Assembly: GCF_003330725.1 (NCBI RefSeq)
Contig: NZ_CP030840.1
Location: 3,658,001-3,722,000 of the forward strand
Source of the DNA: Acidisarcina polymorpha
Lineage (GTDB): Bacteria > Acidobacteriota > Terriglobia > Terriglobales > Acidobacteriaceae
Direction: 5' to 3'
DNA: 64,000 nucleotides
In this document: positions 36,491 through 45,640 of the stretch, one piece after another
How positions within the stretch are numbered: the first letter of the stretch is position 1
How the letters are laid out: each line of letters starts with the position of its first letter
Made by a program: the position numbers and the translations under genes
Notes under the pieces: model-generated
What the model was told of the DNA's origin: nothing
Database searches by the model: none
The model's input: only the letters and a program-made list of their open reading frames with translations

Positions 36491-37891
36491 CTAGTCTCCG
36501 GCCGCGAGTGGTGCCGGAATTGGAACGATCACAGCGGCTGCGGGCACGACGGCGATCGTCTGGCCGTAGACCTCCCAGCTGGAGTGCAGGATCGGACGGA
36601 CCGCGACCGGCTCCCGCAGGGTGCGGATGTAGATTTTGTCGTAGATGTAGAGCAGCACGGCCGCTTGAAACAAGGCGATGCCCCGGGCGTCGAAGAGCAG
36701 GTTCCATCCAAACCAGAACAGAATCCAAAAGCACACCCATGGATAGAGAACAATGCCGATCGTCTTCCCGGACTTGAAGCAGTACCAGGCGTAACCAGCC
36801 AGCATGCCAATGGCGAAGGTGTAGACCGGCGTCCACCAGCCGAGATCCGAATAGAGATAGCCAAAGACACCAGCCCAATTGAAACTGTGGTTGAGGCCGG
36901 CTTCCTCGAGCGCCGGAAATTCGGAGGTCCAAAGCCCGAAGGAGGTTGGAAGCTGCAGGGTGTGGCGCAGGCCGGCAAATCTCCCATTCTGTAGCAGGAA
37001 GGCGAACACGTAGGCTCCGCGGCCCTCATAGGCGCTATGAAGGGAACCGTCCACGAAAGCCGCCAAGCGGTTGAAGGAGACGATTGTATAGCCAAGCATG
37101 CTGGTCACAAAGGCATCGAAGTGAGACGCGCCTCGAGCGAACTGCAAGGCAAGGAACGAACCAATCACCGCTCCGGCAGAGATCAGCGTAGTGACTATGA
37201 GTTTGCCGGGTCGCGCATCGGATGCCCTGGTCTTCAAGAAGAGGGCGGTGATGCTGAGGCCGGCGATATAGGGCATAAGGTTGGTCCGATCGACAGTGGC
37301 GAGGCAAGTGAATAGATCGATGAGACAGCAGATGATAAAGAGGACGTTGAAAGCCCTCTTTGAAGCCTTGCGGAGATTCAATTGACTGGCGCGATACCAG
37401 GCCCACCAGAGGACGCCGGTCAACAAGAACAACGATGCGCCCCATCGTCCGTTGGCGTCCGGTCCGTTGGCTGCGGAAATATGTGCTTGCTTCATGACGT
37501 TGCCTTGCTGAGAGAGCAGCAGGCTGATGAAGTTGAACTTCGCTCCGATCAGGAGCATATAGAAAAAACAAGCTGAACCGGTGACGAAAAGAGGTTTGGC
37601 CAAGTAGGACAGGGGTGAGCTGGTGCGAAGCTTGATTTTCTCAAGGGATCCTCTCGGGCCCTGGAAGCCGAGGATACTGACCGCCTTGACACCCGCGAGA
37701 AATGCGATGAGGCACAGGATGAAGTACACCAGGGCCCCGGGGTTGAGGTACATCAGATCGGGCTCGCGGATGTAGTGGGTGTACAGACTCGGAGGAAATA
37801 CCCATGCGAAGAGAAACAGGAGAAAAGGCGGGATTGCCAAAGCATAAGGGGAGAGTCCATTACGGACGATGGACGACTTCAGAGTGGCCAC
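36491..37891 (-). CDS. Polytopic membrane protein, O-antigen polymerase-like
   Basis: A 466-residue protein with about 11-12 hydrophobic segments and a large periplasmic loop (about 275-340; HSFNWAGVFGYLYSDLG at its end). This layout resembles oligosaccharide repeat-unit polymerases (Wzy/EpsG-like), which link lipid-carried glycan units in the periplasm. Sequence motifs in this family are weak, so the call rests on topology and the LGWWTPVYTFAIGMLAG segment. GTG start with AAAGGAAG eight bases upstream. No glycosyltransferase cluster surrounds it, which is unusual for a Wzy. Confidence 0.6.
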   Translation of the reverse strand: MATLKSSIVRNGLSPYALAIPPFLLFLFAWVFPPSLYTHYIREPDLMYLNPGALVYFILCLIAFLAGVKAVSILGFQGPRGSLEKIKLRTSSPLSYLAKPLFVTGSACFFYMLLIGAKFNFISLLLSQQGNVMKQAHISAANGPDANGRWGASLFLLTGVLWWAWYRASQLNLRKASKRAFNVLFIICCLIDLFTCLATVDRTNLMPYIAGLSITALFLKTRASDARPGKLIVTTLISAGAVIGSFLALQFARGASHFDAFVTSMLGYTIVSFNRLAAFVDGSLHSAYEGRGAYVFAFLLQNGRFAGLRHTLQLPTSFGLWTSEFPALEEAGLNHSFNWAGVFGYLYSDLGWWTPVYTFAIGMLAGYAWYCFKSGKTIGIVLYPWVCFWILFWFGWNLLFDARGIALFQAAVLLYIYDKIYIRTLREPVAVRPILHSSWEVYGQTIAVVPAAAVIVPIPAPLAAGD

Positions 37892-38191
37892 GGCGTTGTA
37901 CTTCCTTTGGGAGGAGTACCGACCGTTTCAACGAGTGAGCAGGCGCAAGTTGATCAATGCAGTGCAACAGCGGTCTGATTCATCAATCTGAGTGTTGATA
38001 GGACTGATAGTAACCTGAATTGCTTTCGCGGTGGTTCCCGACTGCGGAGTTTTCATGCTGCTTCGTCCCATTTCGGGAGGCTCTCGCTCGCTTTCCTCTG
38101 GACTGCCCCGTGTGCTATGCTTCACGTCTTTCAGGGAATCTCCTTGGCGCGGGCGTGGGTCGTTGGTTCGAGCGCTGACGTGGGAGGCTGG
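37892..38191. other. Divergent promoter region upstream of the EF-G-like gene
   Basis: About 300 bases with no gene recognised. The frame of the next gene is open back to 38117, but family alignment favours ATG 38192. GGGAGG at 38182-38187 is its ribosome site, four bases from the ATG. Confidence 0.45.
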
Positions 38192-40393
38192 ATGAACATC
38201 TTCTCCGGAACCAATATTCGCAACATTGCGGTCACGGGACACTCGCACTGCGGCAAGACCACGCTTATCTCAGCGATGCTGGCGACCGCCGGGGCGGTTT
38301 CTGCCCTCGGTCGCGTTGAGGATGGGACAGCGGTAACGGCCTACGACGAGGAAGAGATTTCGCGCCACATGACGCTCTCAAACGCGGTTGCGTGGTGCGA
38401 ATGGAACGGCGTCAAGGTGAACTGCATCGATACGCCCGGGTTCAGCATGTTCGTGCATGAAGCCAAGGCGGCGATGCTGCCGGTGGAGTCAGCGGTAGTG
38501 CTGGTTGACGCGTGCGCCGGGGTTGAGCCGATGACGACCCGCGTGTGGGGCTATGCGGAGGAGTTCTCTCTGCCGCGCATCCTGGTCGTCAATAAGCTCG
38601 ACCGCGACACAGGGAAGAGGGCGAGCAGCGGCAGCGACTGTCTGGACGAAGCCCTGGCGCTGCTCGACGGGCTGAGAAATTCGTTTGGCCGCAATGTTGT
38701 TCCAGTGCAATTACCGATCGGCATGGGCGGCGCCGGTTCAGGTGCCCCATTTACCGGGGTGATCGATCTGGTCTCGATGAAGGCTTTCCTTTACCCGGCC
38801 GGCGGCAACGGGAAGGGCACACTGGGAGAGATTCCTCCTGAGTTGCTGGAAACTGCCAAGTCTGCTCATGAGGCATTGGTGGAGTTGGTCGCTGAGGGAA
38901 AGGATGAGCTCATGGAAGAGTTCTTCGCCGAGGGGACGATCCCGGAAGAGCATCTGATCTCCGCCTTGCATGAAGCGATTCGCGAAGACCGTATCTTTCC
39001 CGTGTTGTTCACTGCAGCACTACCAAATATTGGCACCGACCGGCTGCTGGAATTTCTGCGTGTGTATGCGCCGGCGCCGGTGGAGCGCGCACCCATCGCG
39101 GCACGGTCGAACGCCAGTCAATCCAGGACGGTCGGGAATGGTCATGCGTCCAATGAGTGGACCAACGCGGTGACCGAGATGGTCACTCGACCAGTTGCGG
39201 ATGATCAGCCGCTTTCGCTTTATATCTTCAAAACCATCTCCGATCCTTTCGCCGGCCATATTTCGTTCTTCAAGGTATTTTCCGGAGTGGTTCGCAACGA
39301 TGCGGCCATTCAGAACTACAACCGGAACACCATCGAAAGATTTGGGCACCTGGCGATCATGGAAGGCAAAGTGGCTACCAGCGTCACTGAACTTCATGCC
39401 GGCGATATCGGCGCCGTCGCCAAGCTGAAATCCACCTTCACTGGCGACACGCTGGGCGACAAAGCGCACGCGATCTTCTTCGAACCGGCGGCGCTTCCCG
39501 AGCCGGCGATCGCGTTTGCCATTGAACCGAAGACCCGCGCCGACGAAGACAAACTCGCCACCGGTTTGCACCGGCTCATGGAAGAAGACACCTTAATCCG
39601 GTTCTATCGCGATCCGCAGACGCATGAATTCCTGATTGCCGGCACCGGTCAGCAGCATATTGAAGTGGTCGTCTCGAAGCTACGGAAGCGCTACCACACT
39701 GAGGTGACGCTGCAAGCGCCGAAGGTACCGTATCGAGAGACGATTCGCGCTGCCGTCGAGGCGCGAGGACGACATAAGAAACAGTCCGGCGGCCATGGCC
39801 AGTTCGGCGATTGCGTCATTCGCATCGAGCCGCTTCCGCGCGGCGCCGGCTTCGAATTTGTCAACGACATCTTCGGCGGCGCAGTTCCGAAAAACTACAT
39901 TCCAGCCATTGAAAAGGGCATTCAAGAGGCAGCCTTGCGCGGCTACCTTGCCGGGTACCCGGTGGTCGACTTCCGAGTCATTCTCAAGGACGGTTCCTAC
40001 CATGACGTGGACTCAAACGAACTCAGCTTCCGCATGGCGGGCAGGATCGCCTTTCGCAAGTGCATCGAGCAGGCCCGGGCGGCGATCATCGAGCCAATCA
40101 TGCGGGGGGAAATCGACGCTCCGGAAGTGGCAGCCGGCGTATTGATGGGCGATTTGAATGGGCGCCGCGGCAAGGTGCAGGGAATGGAATCACGCGCCGG
40201 CGCTCTGACGCTTCGAGCCGAGGTGCCGATGGCGGAGATGTTGACCTATGGAGCCGATCTCACCGCGATGACCCAAGGACTGGGGAGCTTCCACATGGAG
40301 CTGGATCACTACGAGTGCGTTCCGGCCGCGCAGCAAGAAAAGATCATAGCGGCTTCAACCCAGCGACTTCATGCCGATGAGGAGGATGAATAG
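38192..40393 (+). CDS. EF-G-like translational GTPase paralogue
   Basis: About 733 residues with the five-domain EF-G layout. G1 is GHSHCGKTTL, switch II is DTPGF (residues 80-84), G4 is NKLD (134-137). Domain IV carries KKQSGGHGQFGDCVIRIEP and DVDSNELSFRMAG, and domain V DYECVPAAQQEKI. In canonical EF-G the switch II motif is DTPGH, with the His needed for GTP hydrolysis; here it is Phe. It belongs to the EF-G-like (TM_1651/EF-G2-type) group, whose members are not the main translocase. The role may be ribosome rescue, recycling or stress translation. It is a single gene. Confidence 0.88.
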   Translation: MNIFSGTNIRNIAVTGHSHCGKTTLISAMLATAGAVSALGRVEDGTAVTAYDEEEISRHMTLSNAVAWCEWNGVKVNCIDTPGFSMFVHEAKAAMLPVESAVVLVDACAGVEPMTTRVWGYAEEFSLPRILVVNKLDRDTGKRASSGSDCLDEALALLDGLRNSFGRNVVPVQLPIGMGGAGSGAPFTGVIDLVSMKAFLYPAGGNGKGTLGEIPPELLETAKSAHEALVELVAEGKDELMEEFFAEGTIPEEHLISALHEAIREDRIFPVLFTAALPNIGTDRLLEFLRVYAPAPVERAPIAARSNASQSRTVGNGHASNEWTNAVTEMVTRPVADDQPLSLYIFKTISDPFAGHISFFKVFSGVVRNDAAIQNYNRNTIERFGHLAIMEGKVATSVTELHAGDIGAVAKLKSTFTGDTLGDKAHAIFFEPAALPEPAIAFAIEPKTRADEDKLATGLHRLMEEDTLIRFYRDPQTHEFLIAGTGQQHIEVVVSKLRKRYHTEVTLQAPKVPYRETIRAAVEARGRHKKQSGGHGQFGDCVIRIEPLPRGAGFEFVNDIFGGAVPKNYIPAIEKGIQEAALRGYLAGYPVVDFRVILKDGSYHDVDSNELSFRMAGRIAFRKCIEQARAAIIEPIMRGEIDAPEVAAGVLMGDLNGRRGKVQGMESRAGALTLRAEVPMAEMLTYGADLTAMTQGLGSFHMELDHYECVPAAQQEKIIAASTQRLHADEEDE

Positions 40394-40422
40394 CAGAAGT
40401 AGAAATGGCCTATGGCCAGGAA

Positions 40423-40450
40423 TCAGTCGCCAGAATTCAGTCGTCAGAAA
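40423..40450. repeat. Imperfect 14-base tandem repeat
   Basis: Units cagtcgccagaatt (40423-40436) and cagtcgtcagaaat (40437-40450) match at 12 of 14 positions; a partial third unit follows. It lies between two convergent genes. Confidence 0.7.
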
Positions 40451-40536
40451 TCAGTTCTGCGGCCTTATGGAAAGGCTATCTGGTTAGGGTTTCGCATTGC
40501 AGTGACCGGAGAGCAAGCTAGAGACGGGCGAGCAGG

Positions 40537-40971
40537 TCACTTGTTCTGGCCTCTAATTCGGTCGCGTCTGCTTTGCGTTGTGCGGGCCAACTGCTCCTCC
40601 TGCTTTTCGATTTCTGCGACTTCCTCGGGCTGTAGGGTGCGAAGGGTCTCGAGCAGAACTCTGGGATCAAAACTTTCCAGATGATAGTCGGCCCCTTCAC
40701 AGACGCTGCCCCGCGGACCGGAGATGGCCACCACCCGTATTCTGGGCTGCAATTCCTTGAGGCGGTCAATCAGCTCGTCGCAAGGGACACCATGGATATC
40801 TGCATCCATGACAACGCCGTGGATGGCTGGGAATGCGGCCAGTGTCTCTACGGCCTCCTCGGCGGAGTAGGCGGTGATCACATTGAACTTCGCGGTCTCT
40901 ATGACGAGCTTGCGGGTGGAGATACTGCCGGGGAATTCGCGATCCAGGACGAGAAAACATGGCCTCAACAT
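40537..40971 (-). CDS. Degenerate receiver-domain protein
   Basis: A 144-residue stand-alone protein with a CheY-like pattern: an early Asp (D10 in FLVLDRE), a strand ending in D56 (HGVVMDADIHG) as possible phosphoacceptor, and a strand VRVVAISGP. The conserved Lys before the last helix is absent (YHLESFDPRVLL in its place), and only one acidic residue pairs at the N terminus. A charged tail (about 120-144; EEVAEIEKQEEQLARTTQ) may form a helix. It probably acts as a pseudo-receiver or protein-binding module. No kinase is adjacent. Confidence 0.65.
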   Translation of the reverse strand: MLRPCFLVLDREFPGSISTRKLVIETAKFNVITAYSAEEAVETLAAFPAIHGVVMDADIHGVPCDELIDRLKELQPRIRVVAISGPRGSVCEGADYHLESFDPRVLLETLRTLQPEEVAEIEKQEEQLARTTQSRRDRIRGQNK

Positions 40972-41056
40972 AGTAGACAGGCTAGCATCCCTCTACGCTG
41001 CGGGCGAGTTCTAGCGCAGAATTACCGCCGGCTTTCTCCTGTAGCGCCGTGGCGGC

Positions 41057-41671
41057 TCAACTCCCCAGAAGCTCAAACAGCTTGGCTACAGTGTCCCAGT
41101 TCCGAGCCGTGCTGATGGTTTTCAGCTTCGAATCGAAGTATGCGTTCGTCAGCTTAGTCTTCGCCATGGTGTTAGCCAGGTTGACGTAAATGTCTCGACC
41201 TGCCACCACGAAGGTATCGGGCGCCGACCGAGTGGCATCCAGGGACGCCAATGCTGAGTCGGCCGGAGTGTCTCTCAGGAAATAGACATGAAGGCTTCTT
41301 GTCTCGCGATCTTTTGAGTCCAAGGGATTCTTGGCCGACGCCATGGAATTGTTGGCCGAGTAGAAGGGATTGTTGGCGAGAACGGTCCCCAATTCTTTTC
41401 GTGTCCTCAAAACGACGGGAATGCGAAAGCCCCAGCGAGCTTCTATCTTGCGGCTGATATCGGCGCTTAGTTCCGATTCGTTACTAGCAGTGCCGGTAAA
41501 CAGAACGTTGCCACTCTGGATGAACGTGCTGACGCCGGTATAACCCAACTGCTCGAAGAGAGTGACCAGCTCTGGCATCGGAATTCTATTCTTGGCGCCG
41601 AGGTTGATTCCTCTCAGCAGGGCAACGTACCTCTGGGGGCTTGCCGCTTTACTTTTGGAGGATTCGACCAT
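41057..41671 (-). CDS. DUF1697 domain protein
   Basis: A 204-residue protein with the family pattern RYVALLRGINLGAKNRIPM at the start, YTGVSTFIQSGNVLF, and the C-terminal RDIYVNLANTMAKTKLTN. DUF1697 proteins are common small cytoplasmic proteins of unknown function. GGAG six bases before the ATG supports the start. The 227-base interval to the radical SAM gene upstream (41672-41898) holds no recognised gene. Confidence 0.88.
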   Translation of the reverse strand: MVESSKSKAASPQRYVALLRGINLGAKNRIPMPELVTLFEQLGYTGVSTFIQSGNVLFTGTASNESELSADISRKIEARWGFRIPVVLRTRKELGTVLANNPFYSANNSMASAKNPLDSKDRETRSLHVYFLRDTPADSALASLDATRSAPDTFVVAGRDIYVNLANTMAKTKLTNAYFDSKLKTISTARNWDTVAKLFELLGS

Positions 41672-41898
41672 GGGCGACTCCGATCCAAACGTCTTCGACC
41701 TGCCGGTCTCGTCGTTCAGCGGTCGGCTTGCTGACGTTCGGATTGTAGTCTATCGAGGATCCATCAGCACCAGGGCCCGTCAGCAGCAAGCATTCCTGGA
41801 TTCAGAATCCATGACGCGTCGAAAGCTTGACATGTCGAGCCCAGCAATTCAAGAAGGCGTTGCCATGCCACCGCAGGAAAGGGAAAGCATAATCGCTC

Positions 41899-43452
41899 CT
41901 AACTCAAGGAGACCAATCCGACGCCTAACGACTTCGGCTTCGGCTCCCAGGTGGGGCCGACCAACTCTGGCATCGGCTTTGCCTGAAAGATCTTTCGCGT
42001 CTGCCGGGCCATCCATCGTGCCGAACTCTTCGCCTTCTGACGGCGGGCGCTATCGGAGGAAATTCCGGTGCTTGCATACATCTGGCGATAAAGTTTGGAG
42101 AGCAGCACGAATGCTACTCGTGCCCGGAGTGTCGGAGTGCAGGCCGAGCGCTTCCAGACCGAACTCCAATCATAAAAGCGGTCCCATACGGCTTGCGTCC
42201 GCTCACGGATTTCTTCCGAACTCATCGACGGATGAGGAGTGAACATCTTTGGTCGAATGTGCGGAGGGATGAGCCAGTAGCGGGTGATCGGCGTTCCCTC
42301 GACCAGTGTCGGATCGGCGGCCTGCTCTTTTTCCCAACGAAGGAAATCGACGGTTCCAGGAAACGGAGTCATCATGACGAACTGCGCAAAGGTGACACCC
42401 GCCTTGAGCGCCATGTCTACGGTCGCCTGGAAGGTGCCCGGCTGGTCGGTGGGCAGACCGAAGATAAACGATCCGAGCACGTGTACTCCGTGCTTTTTGA
42501 AGGTTTGAAGCTGATTGGCCAGGTCATCGCCAGAGTAATTGAAGTCTTTGAATACCGACTTTAGTCCCTCCGGGGTCACTGCCTCAACGCCGACGAGAGC
42601 ACCTTTGATATTTGCTTTACGCATCGCGTCCAGATAGTCCGTGTCCTCGGCTGCTTCCATGGTGATTTGAGTGAAGAAGACCATATCTTTCGGAAGCTTG
42701 GCGAGTTCCGTCATTAAAGCGAAACGCTCATCGCGAACCTGCTGCAGCGATTCCAACTTGATAAGGTCGTTTTGCTGGCGAGCGAGGCGGAGATCGGTGA
42801 GGGTGACGGGGTAGAAATTATCATCGGCCAGGGCAATGAAGCGAAAGCCTTTGCGGCGCAGGTCGACAATTTCATCGACCACGCTTTGATAGCCGCGCTG
42901 CCGCGGCTTCTGTCCATCGGTGCGCCAGACAGAGCAGAAGGAGCAATGCTTGGGGCAGCCGCGAATCGTCTGCACGGAGGCCCACATATACTTACCGGCA
43001 TCCATCAGATCCCATCGGGCGGCAAGGAACTGGTCGCCCTCGATTTTGCCGCCGTCATAAATGCGTCTGGGATTGCCGGCGAGACATTCATTAACAACTT
43101 TTCCCCAAACGACATCCCCATCGCCTTTGACCACGCAATCGGCGGAACCGCGCTCGAAGGGCTCCTCGGGAAAGAGGGTGGCGTGGATGCCGCCGTAGAC
43201 GACGATGGCTCCGCGTTCTTTCGCCAGACGGCCGACCTCGTACCCGCGGAGGGCATTTCCGGTATGAACGCTGATACCGACGATGTCACCGAGCTTGATG
43301 GTTGCGGGATCGATTTGTTCGATGGATTCATCGACAAGGATCGGATCCCCAACATGGCGCGGGGTAGCCGCAGCGAGTACGAAGAGCCACCGCGGCGTTA
43401 TGACGGCAGTACCGAAGGAATTGTCACTTGGATTGACGAGGTGCACACTCAT
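41899..43452 (-). CDS. B12-binding-domain radical SAM enzyme
   Basis: A 517-residue enzyme with an N-terminal cobalamin-binding-like domain (about 1-145; VGISVHTGNALRGYEVGRLA, VVYGGIHATLFPEEP) and a radical SAM core with C166-x3-C170-x2-C173 (RGCPKHCSFCS) binding the 4Fe-4S cluster. The last 110 residues (about 405-517) form a basic, less conserved tail. Class B methyltransferases and lipid-modifying enzymes share this layout. Whether B12 binds is unsure because no classic DxHxxG motif is seen. The substrate is unknown; lipids are a fair guess for this phylum. It is a single gene. Confidence 0.85.
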   Translation of the reverse strand: MSVHLVNPSDNSFGTAVITPRWLFVLAAATPRHVGDPILVDESIEQIDPATIKLGDIVGISVHTGNALRGYEVGRLAKERGAIVVYGGIHATLFPEEPFERGSADCVVKGDGDVVWGKVVNECLAGNPRRIYDGGKIEGDQFLAARWDLMDAGKYMWASVQTIRGCPKHCSFCSVWRTDGQKPRQRGYQSVVDEIVDLRRKGFRFIALADDNFYPVTLTDLRLARQQNDLIKLESLQQVRDERFALMTELAKLPKDMVFFTQITMEAAEDTDYLDAMRKANIKGALVGVEAVTPEGLKSVFKDFNYSGDDLANQLQTFKKHGVHVLGSFIFGLPTDQPGTFQATVDMALKAGVTFAQFVMMTPFPGTVDFLRWEKEQAADPTLVEGTPITRYWLIPPHIRPKMFTPHPSMSSEEIRERTQAVWDRFYDWSSVWKRSACTPTLRARVAFVLLSKLYRQMYASTGISSDSARRQKAKSSARWMARQTRKIFQAKPMPELVGPTWEPKPKSLGVGLVSLS

Positions 43453-43667
43453 GGATGGGCCGGTTTACCTTCTCTGCGCTCGCGCGCATTGCACCTGGAC
43501 GGACGGCGCATCTCAACTAGAGCCTCAATACCTATACAAAACTGTGCAATAAGAGACAGACACGCCGTCGATTGTCGATGGGAATGTGTGCCCTGATCAT
43601 ACAGGCTTCTCAGGAAAATGCTCTGGGATTAAGAAGAAGGCTGACAGGGCGACTATCTGGAGGGTGA
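43453..43667. other. Intergenic stretch
   Basis: About 215 bases between two minus-strand genes; no gene, RNA or clear hairpin seen. Confidence 0.4.
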
Positions 43668-44471
43668 TTAAGCCGTTTGATCCGGCAGCAGAAACTGCAG
43701 CAATGCGGAGTTAAAAGCCGGCGCAGCTTCTACATTCGAGAGGTGGGCGGCAGCCAGTTCGACATAGCTGGCACCAGGGATGTTTTCGGCAAGGTACTTC
43801 CCCTCCGCGGGAGGAGTCACGGCGTCATCAGCGCCGGAGATGATCAGGGTAGGTCCTTGTATATTGCGTACATCTTCACGCAGGTCCATGTCGCGGATGG
43901 CAGCGCATCCAGCGACGTACCCTTCCGGGTCGGTGGCCAGAAACATCGTGCGGATGCGGGCCACTGTCTCGGGCGCTCGCTTTTGGAAATCTGCGGTGAA
44001 CCAACGATCGAGCACTAAAGGAATCGCCGCCGCGACGCCGCTTTGACGGACCAGATTGATGCGCGCGTTCCAACTCTGCTCGGTGCCGATCTTTGCGGCA
44101 GTGTTCGATAGAACAAGTTTCTGAATGCGCCGGGGAGCATTGATCCCGAGCCATTGGCCGACAGTTCCACCCATGGAAAGGCCACAAAAAGAACAGCTTT
44201 GGACCTCGAGCGCATCGAGCAGACCCAGGACATCTCGCCCGGTTTGCTCGATGCTGTAAGGGCCGGGTGGCACGGATGACTGGCCATGGCCACGCTGGTC
44301 ATAGCGCAACAACCGTAAATGATTTGCCAATCCGGAGACTTGCTCATCCCACATCGTCAGATTGGTTCCCAGACCATTCGAGAGCAGCAAGACCGGAAGG
44401 CCCTCCTCGCCATCCCAGCGGAAGAGGATGCGAACGTCTGGGAGATCAAGGAAAGCTTCGGTCGCGCTCAC
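43668..44471 (-). CDS. Alpha/beta hydrolase, 3-oxoadipate enol-lactonase-like
   Basis: A 267-residue hydrolase with nucleophile elbow GLSMGG, oxyanion segment SNGLGTNLTMWDEQV, acid Asp in ISGADDAVTP and catalytic His in AAHLSNVE. The YDQRGHGQSSVPPGPYSIE segment and the C terminus are typical of PcaD, which opens the enol-lactone in the beta-ketoadipate pathway. The frame is open upstream, but a GTG at 44471 has GAGAGGAG seven bases before it and fits the family length. It follows the cupin dioxygenase-like gene by 64 bases on the same strand, consistent with an aromatic-acid operon. Exact substrate unproven. Confidence 0.8.
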   Translation of the reverse strand: MSATEAFLDLPDVRILFRWDGEEGLPVLLLSNGLGTNLTMWDEQVSGLANHLRLLRYDQRGHGQSSVPPGPYSIEQTGRDVLGLLDALEVQSCSFCGLSMGGTVGQWLGINAPRRIQKLVLSNTAAKIGTEQSWNARINLVRQSGVAAAIPLVLDRWFTADFQKRAPETVARIRTMFLATDPEGYVAGCAAIRDMDLREDVRNIQGPTLIISGADDAVTPPAEGKYLAENIPGASYVELAAAHLSNVEAAPAFNSALLQFLLPDQTA

Positions 44472-44535
44472 AAAGTAACTCCTCTCATGGTTGCAAAGCA
44501 CCATCGGGCGCAACAAGACTGCAAAGAAGTTGCCG

Positions 44536-45480
44536 CTAGTCTTCGTGGTAGAACTGAATGTCCAGTGTTCGTAGATAGGTGTGCAGGCCGGCATCCTGAA
44601 TCGGCATAACGAAGGCGTCTTCACTCGATTCGTTGACATGTTCATGCCACAGTCCTGGTGGCGTCACGAACGCAGAACCAGTCATCCAATCGACCCGAAT
44701 GGGATCCTTAATCGTGCCGTCAGCGTCGATCTCCGGGCCGACGAGGGTGTACACACCCGGCTGCGCCTTAACGACAAAATCGAGGGCCACGGACTGATGG
44801 CGGTGAGGCAGCTGTCGCGTCCCGGGAGCGATGGTCCCGAACATCGTCCACAGGGTGTGGGTGATGGTCATCGTTTGCTCGAATTGCTTATTTGCCAGCA
44901 GCACACTCACCCGGCTGCGCGTGGACGCCGCCGGGTCGTTGCAGGCCGCGTCGAGCTCGGCCATCACGGATTCCCTTGTATAGAGCGTCGGCGCGAACCG
45001 AGGATGCGACTGCCGGGCCCCCAGGTAAGAGAAGAGCGGAGAATCGTTCACCATATAAAGGGCAGCTTCATCGACCGCAAAGTGAGTAGCTTCAATGGCC
45101 GGCAGGGCAAGAAAGTCTCCAGCCTTCCATTCAATGGAGCCTTCGGAGGTCTCTGAGTACCCTTTGCCGCGAATGACGAAGTAGAATTCGCTGCTGGCGG
45201 TACTATGCGTCTTCAAGCGATCGCCGGCCTCAATGCGAAGGAAATGGGCAAGCAGGCTTGGCCCGGTCGCCGGATACGGGGTGTGCAGGTCGGCGCTCAG
45301 ATCGAGCGGAACGATCCGGCTTGGTCCGGATGAGTAAAGATCTGCCGAGAACTTCTTGATCGGGATGCGGGGAGTAGCGCCGGACTCGATCGGATTGGCT
45401 GCCTTGCTGTACTCGAAGATTTGAGCATTCTGGGCCAGCGAGGCAGGGGAAATCTGGGACACTTCTGTGGCGAGAGTCAT
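44536..45480 (-). CDS. Bicupin, gentisate 1,2-dioxygenase-like
   Basis: A 314-residue two-cupin protein. The C-terminal cupin keeps an HxH pair and third His (PHRHQSVALDFVV, then PPGLWHEH). In the N-terminal cupin the first His of the pair appears to be Lys (RLKTHSTASSEFYFVI), so only one site may hold iron. Gentisate dioxygenases and related ring-cleaving enzymes have this fold. The start is ATG 45480, with GGAGGAG six bases upstream; another ATG two codons earlier touches that ribosome site. It lies 160 bases downstream of the LacI gene on the same strand and heads a pair with the alpha/beta hydrolase. Confidence 0.75.
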   Translation of the reverse strand: MTLATEVSQISPASLAQNAQIFEYSKAANPIESGATPRIPIKKFSADLYSSGPSRIVPLDLSADLHTPYPATGPSLLAHFLRIEAGDRLKTHSTASSEFYFVIRGKGYSETSEGSIEWKAGDFLALPAIEATHFAVDEAALYMVNDSPLFSYLGARQSHPRFAPTLYTRESVMAELDAACNDPAASTRSRVSVLLANKQFEQTMTITHTLWTMFGTIAPGTRQLPHRHQSVALDFVVKAQPGVYTLVGPEIDADGTIKDPIRVDWMTGSAFVTPPGLWHEHVNESSEDAFVMPIQDAGLHTYLRTLDIQFYHED

Positions 45481-45640
45481 AAACATCTCCTCCACGCCAG
45501 TGTAAACCTGAAGCAATGTCTCCGGGACGTGACCGGATGCGGTTTGAAGTTCACTCCTGGTTCAGGTATCGCTTCGCGGAGCTTCTCGAAGGCGGACTAC
45601 CTAACTTCTCTCATTCGAAGATCGCCGAGGCTCGGACCCC

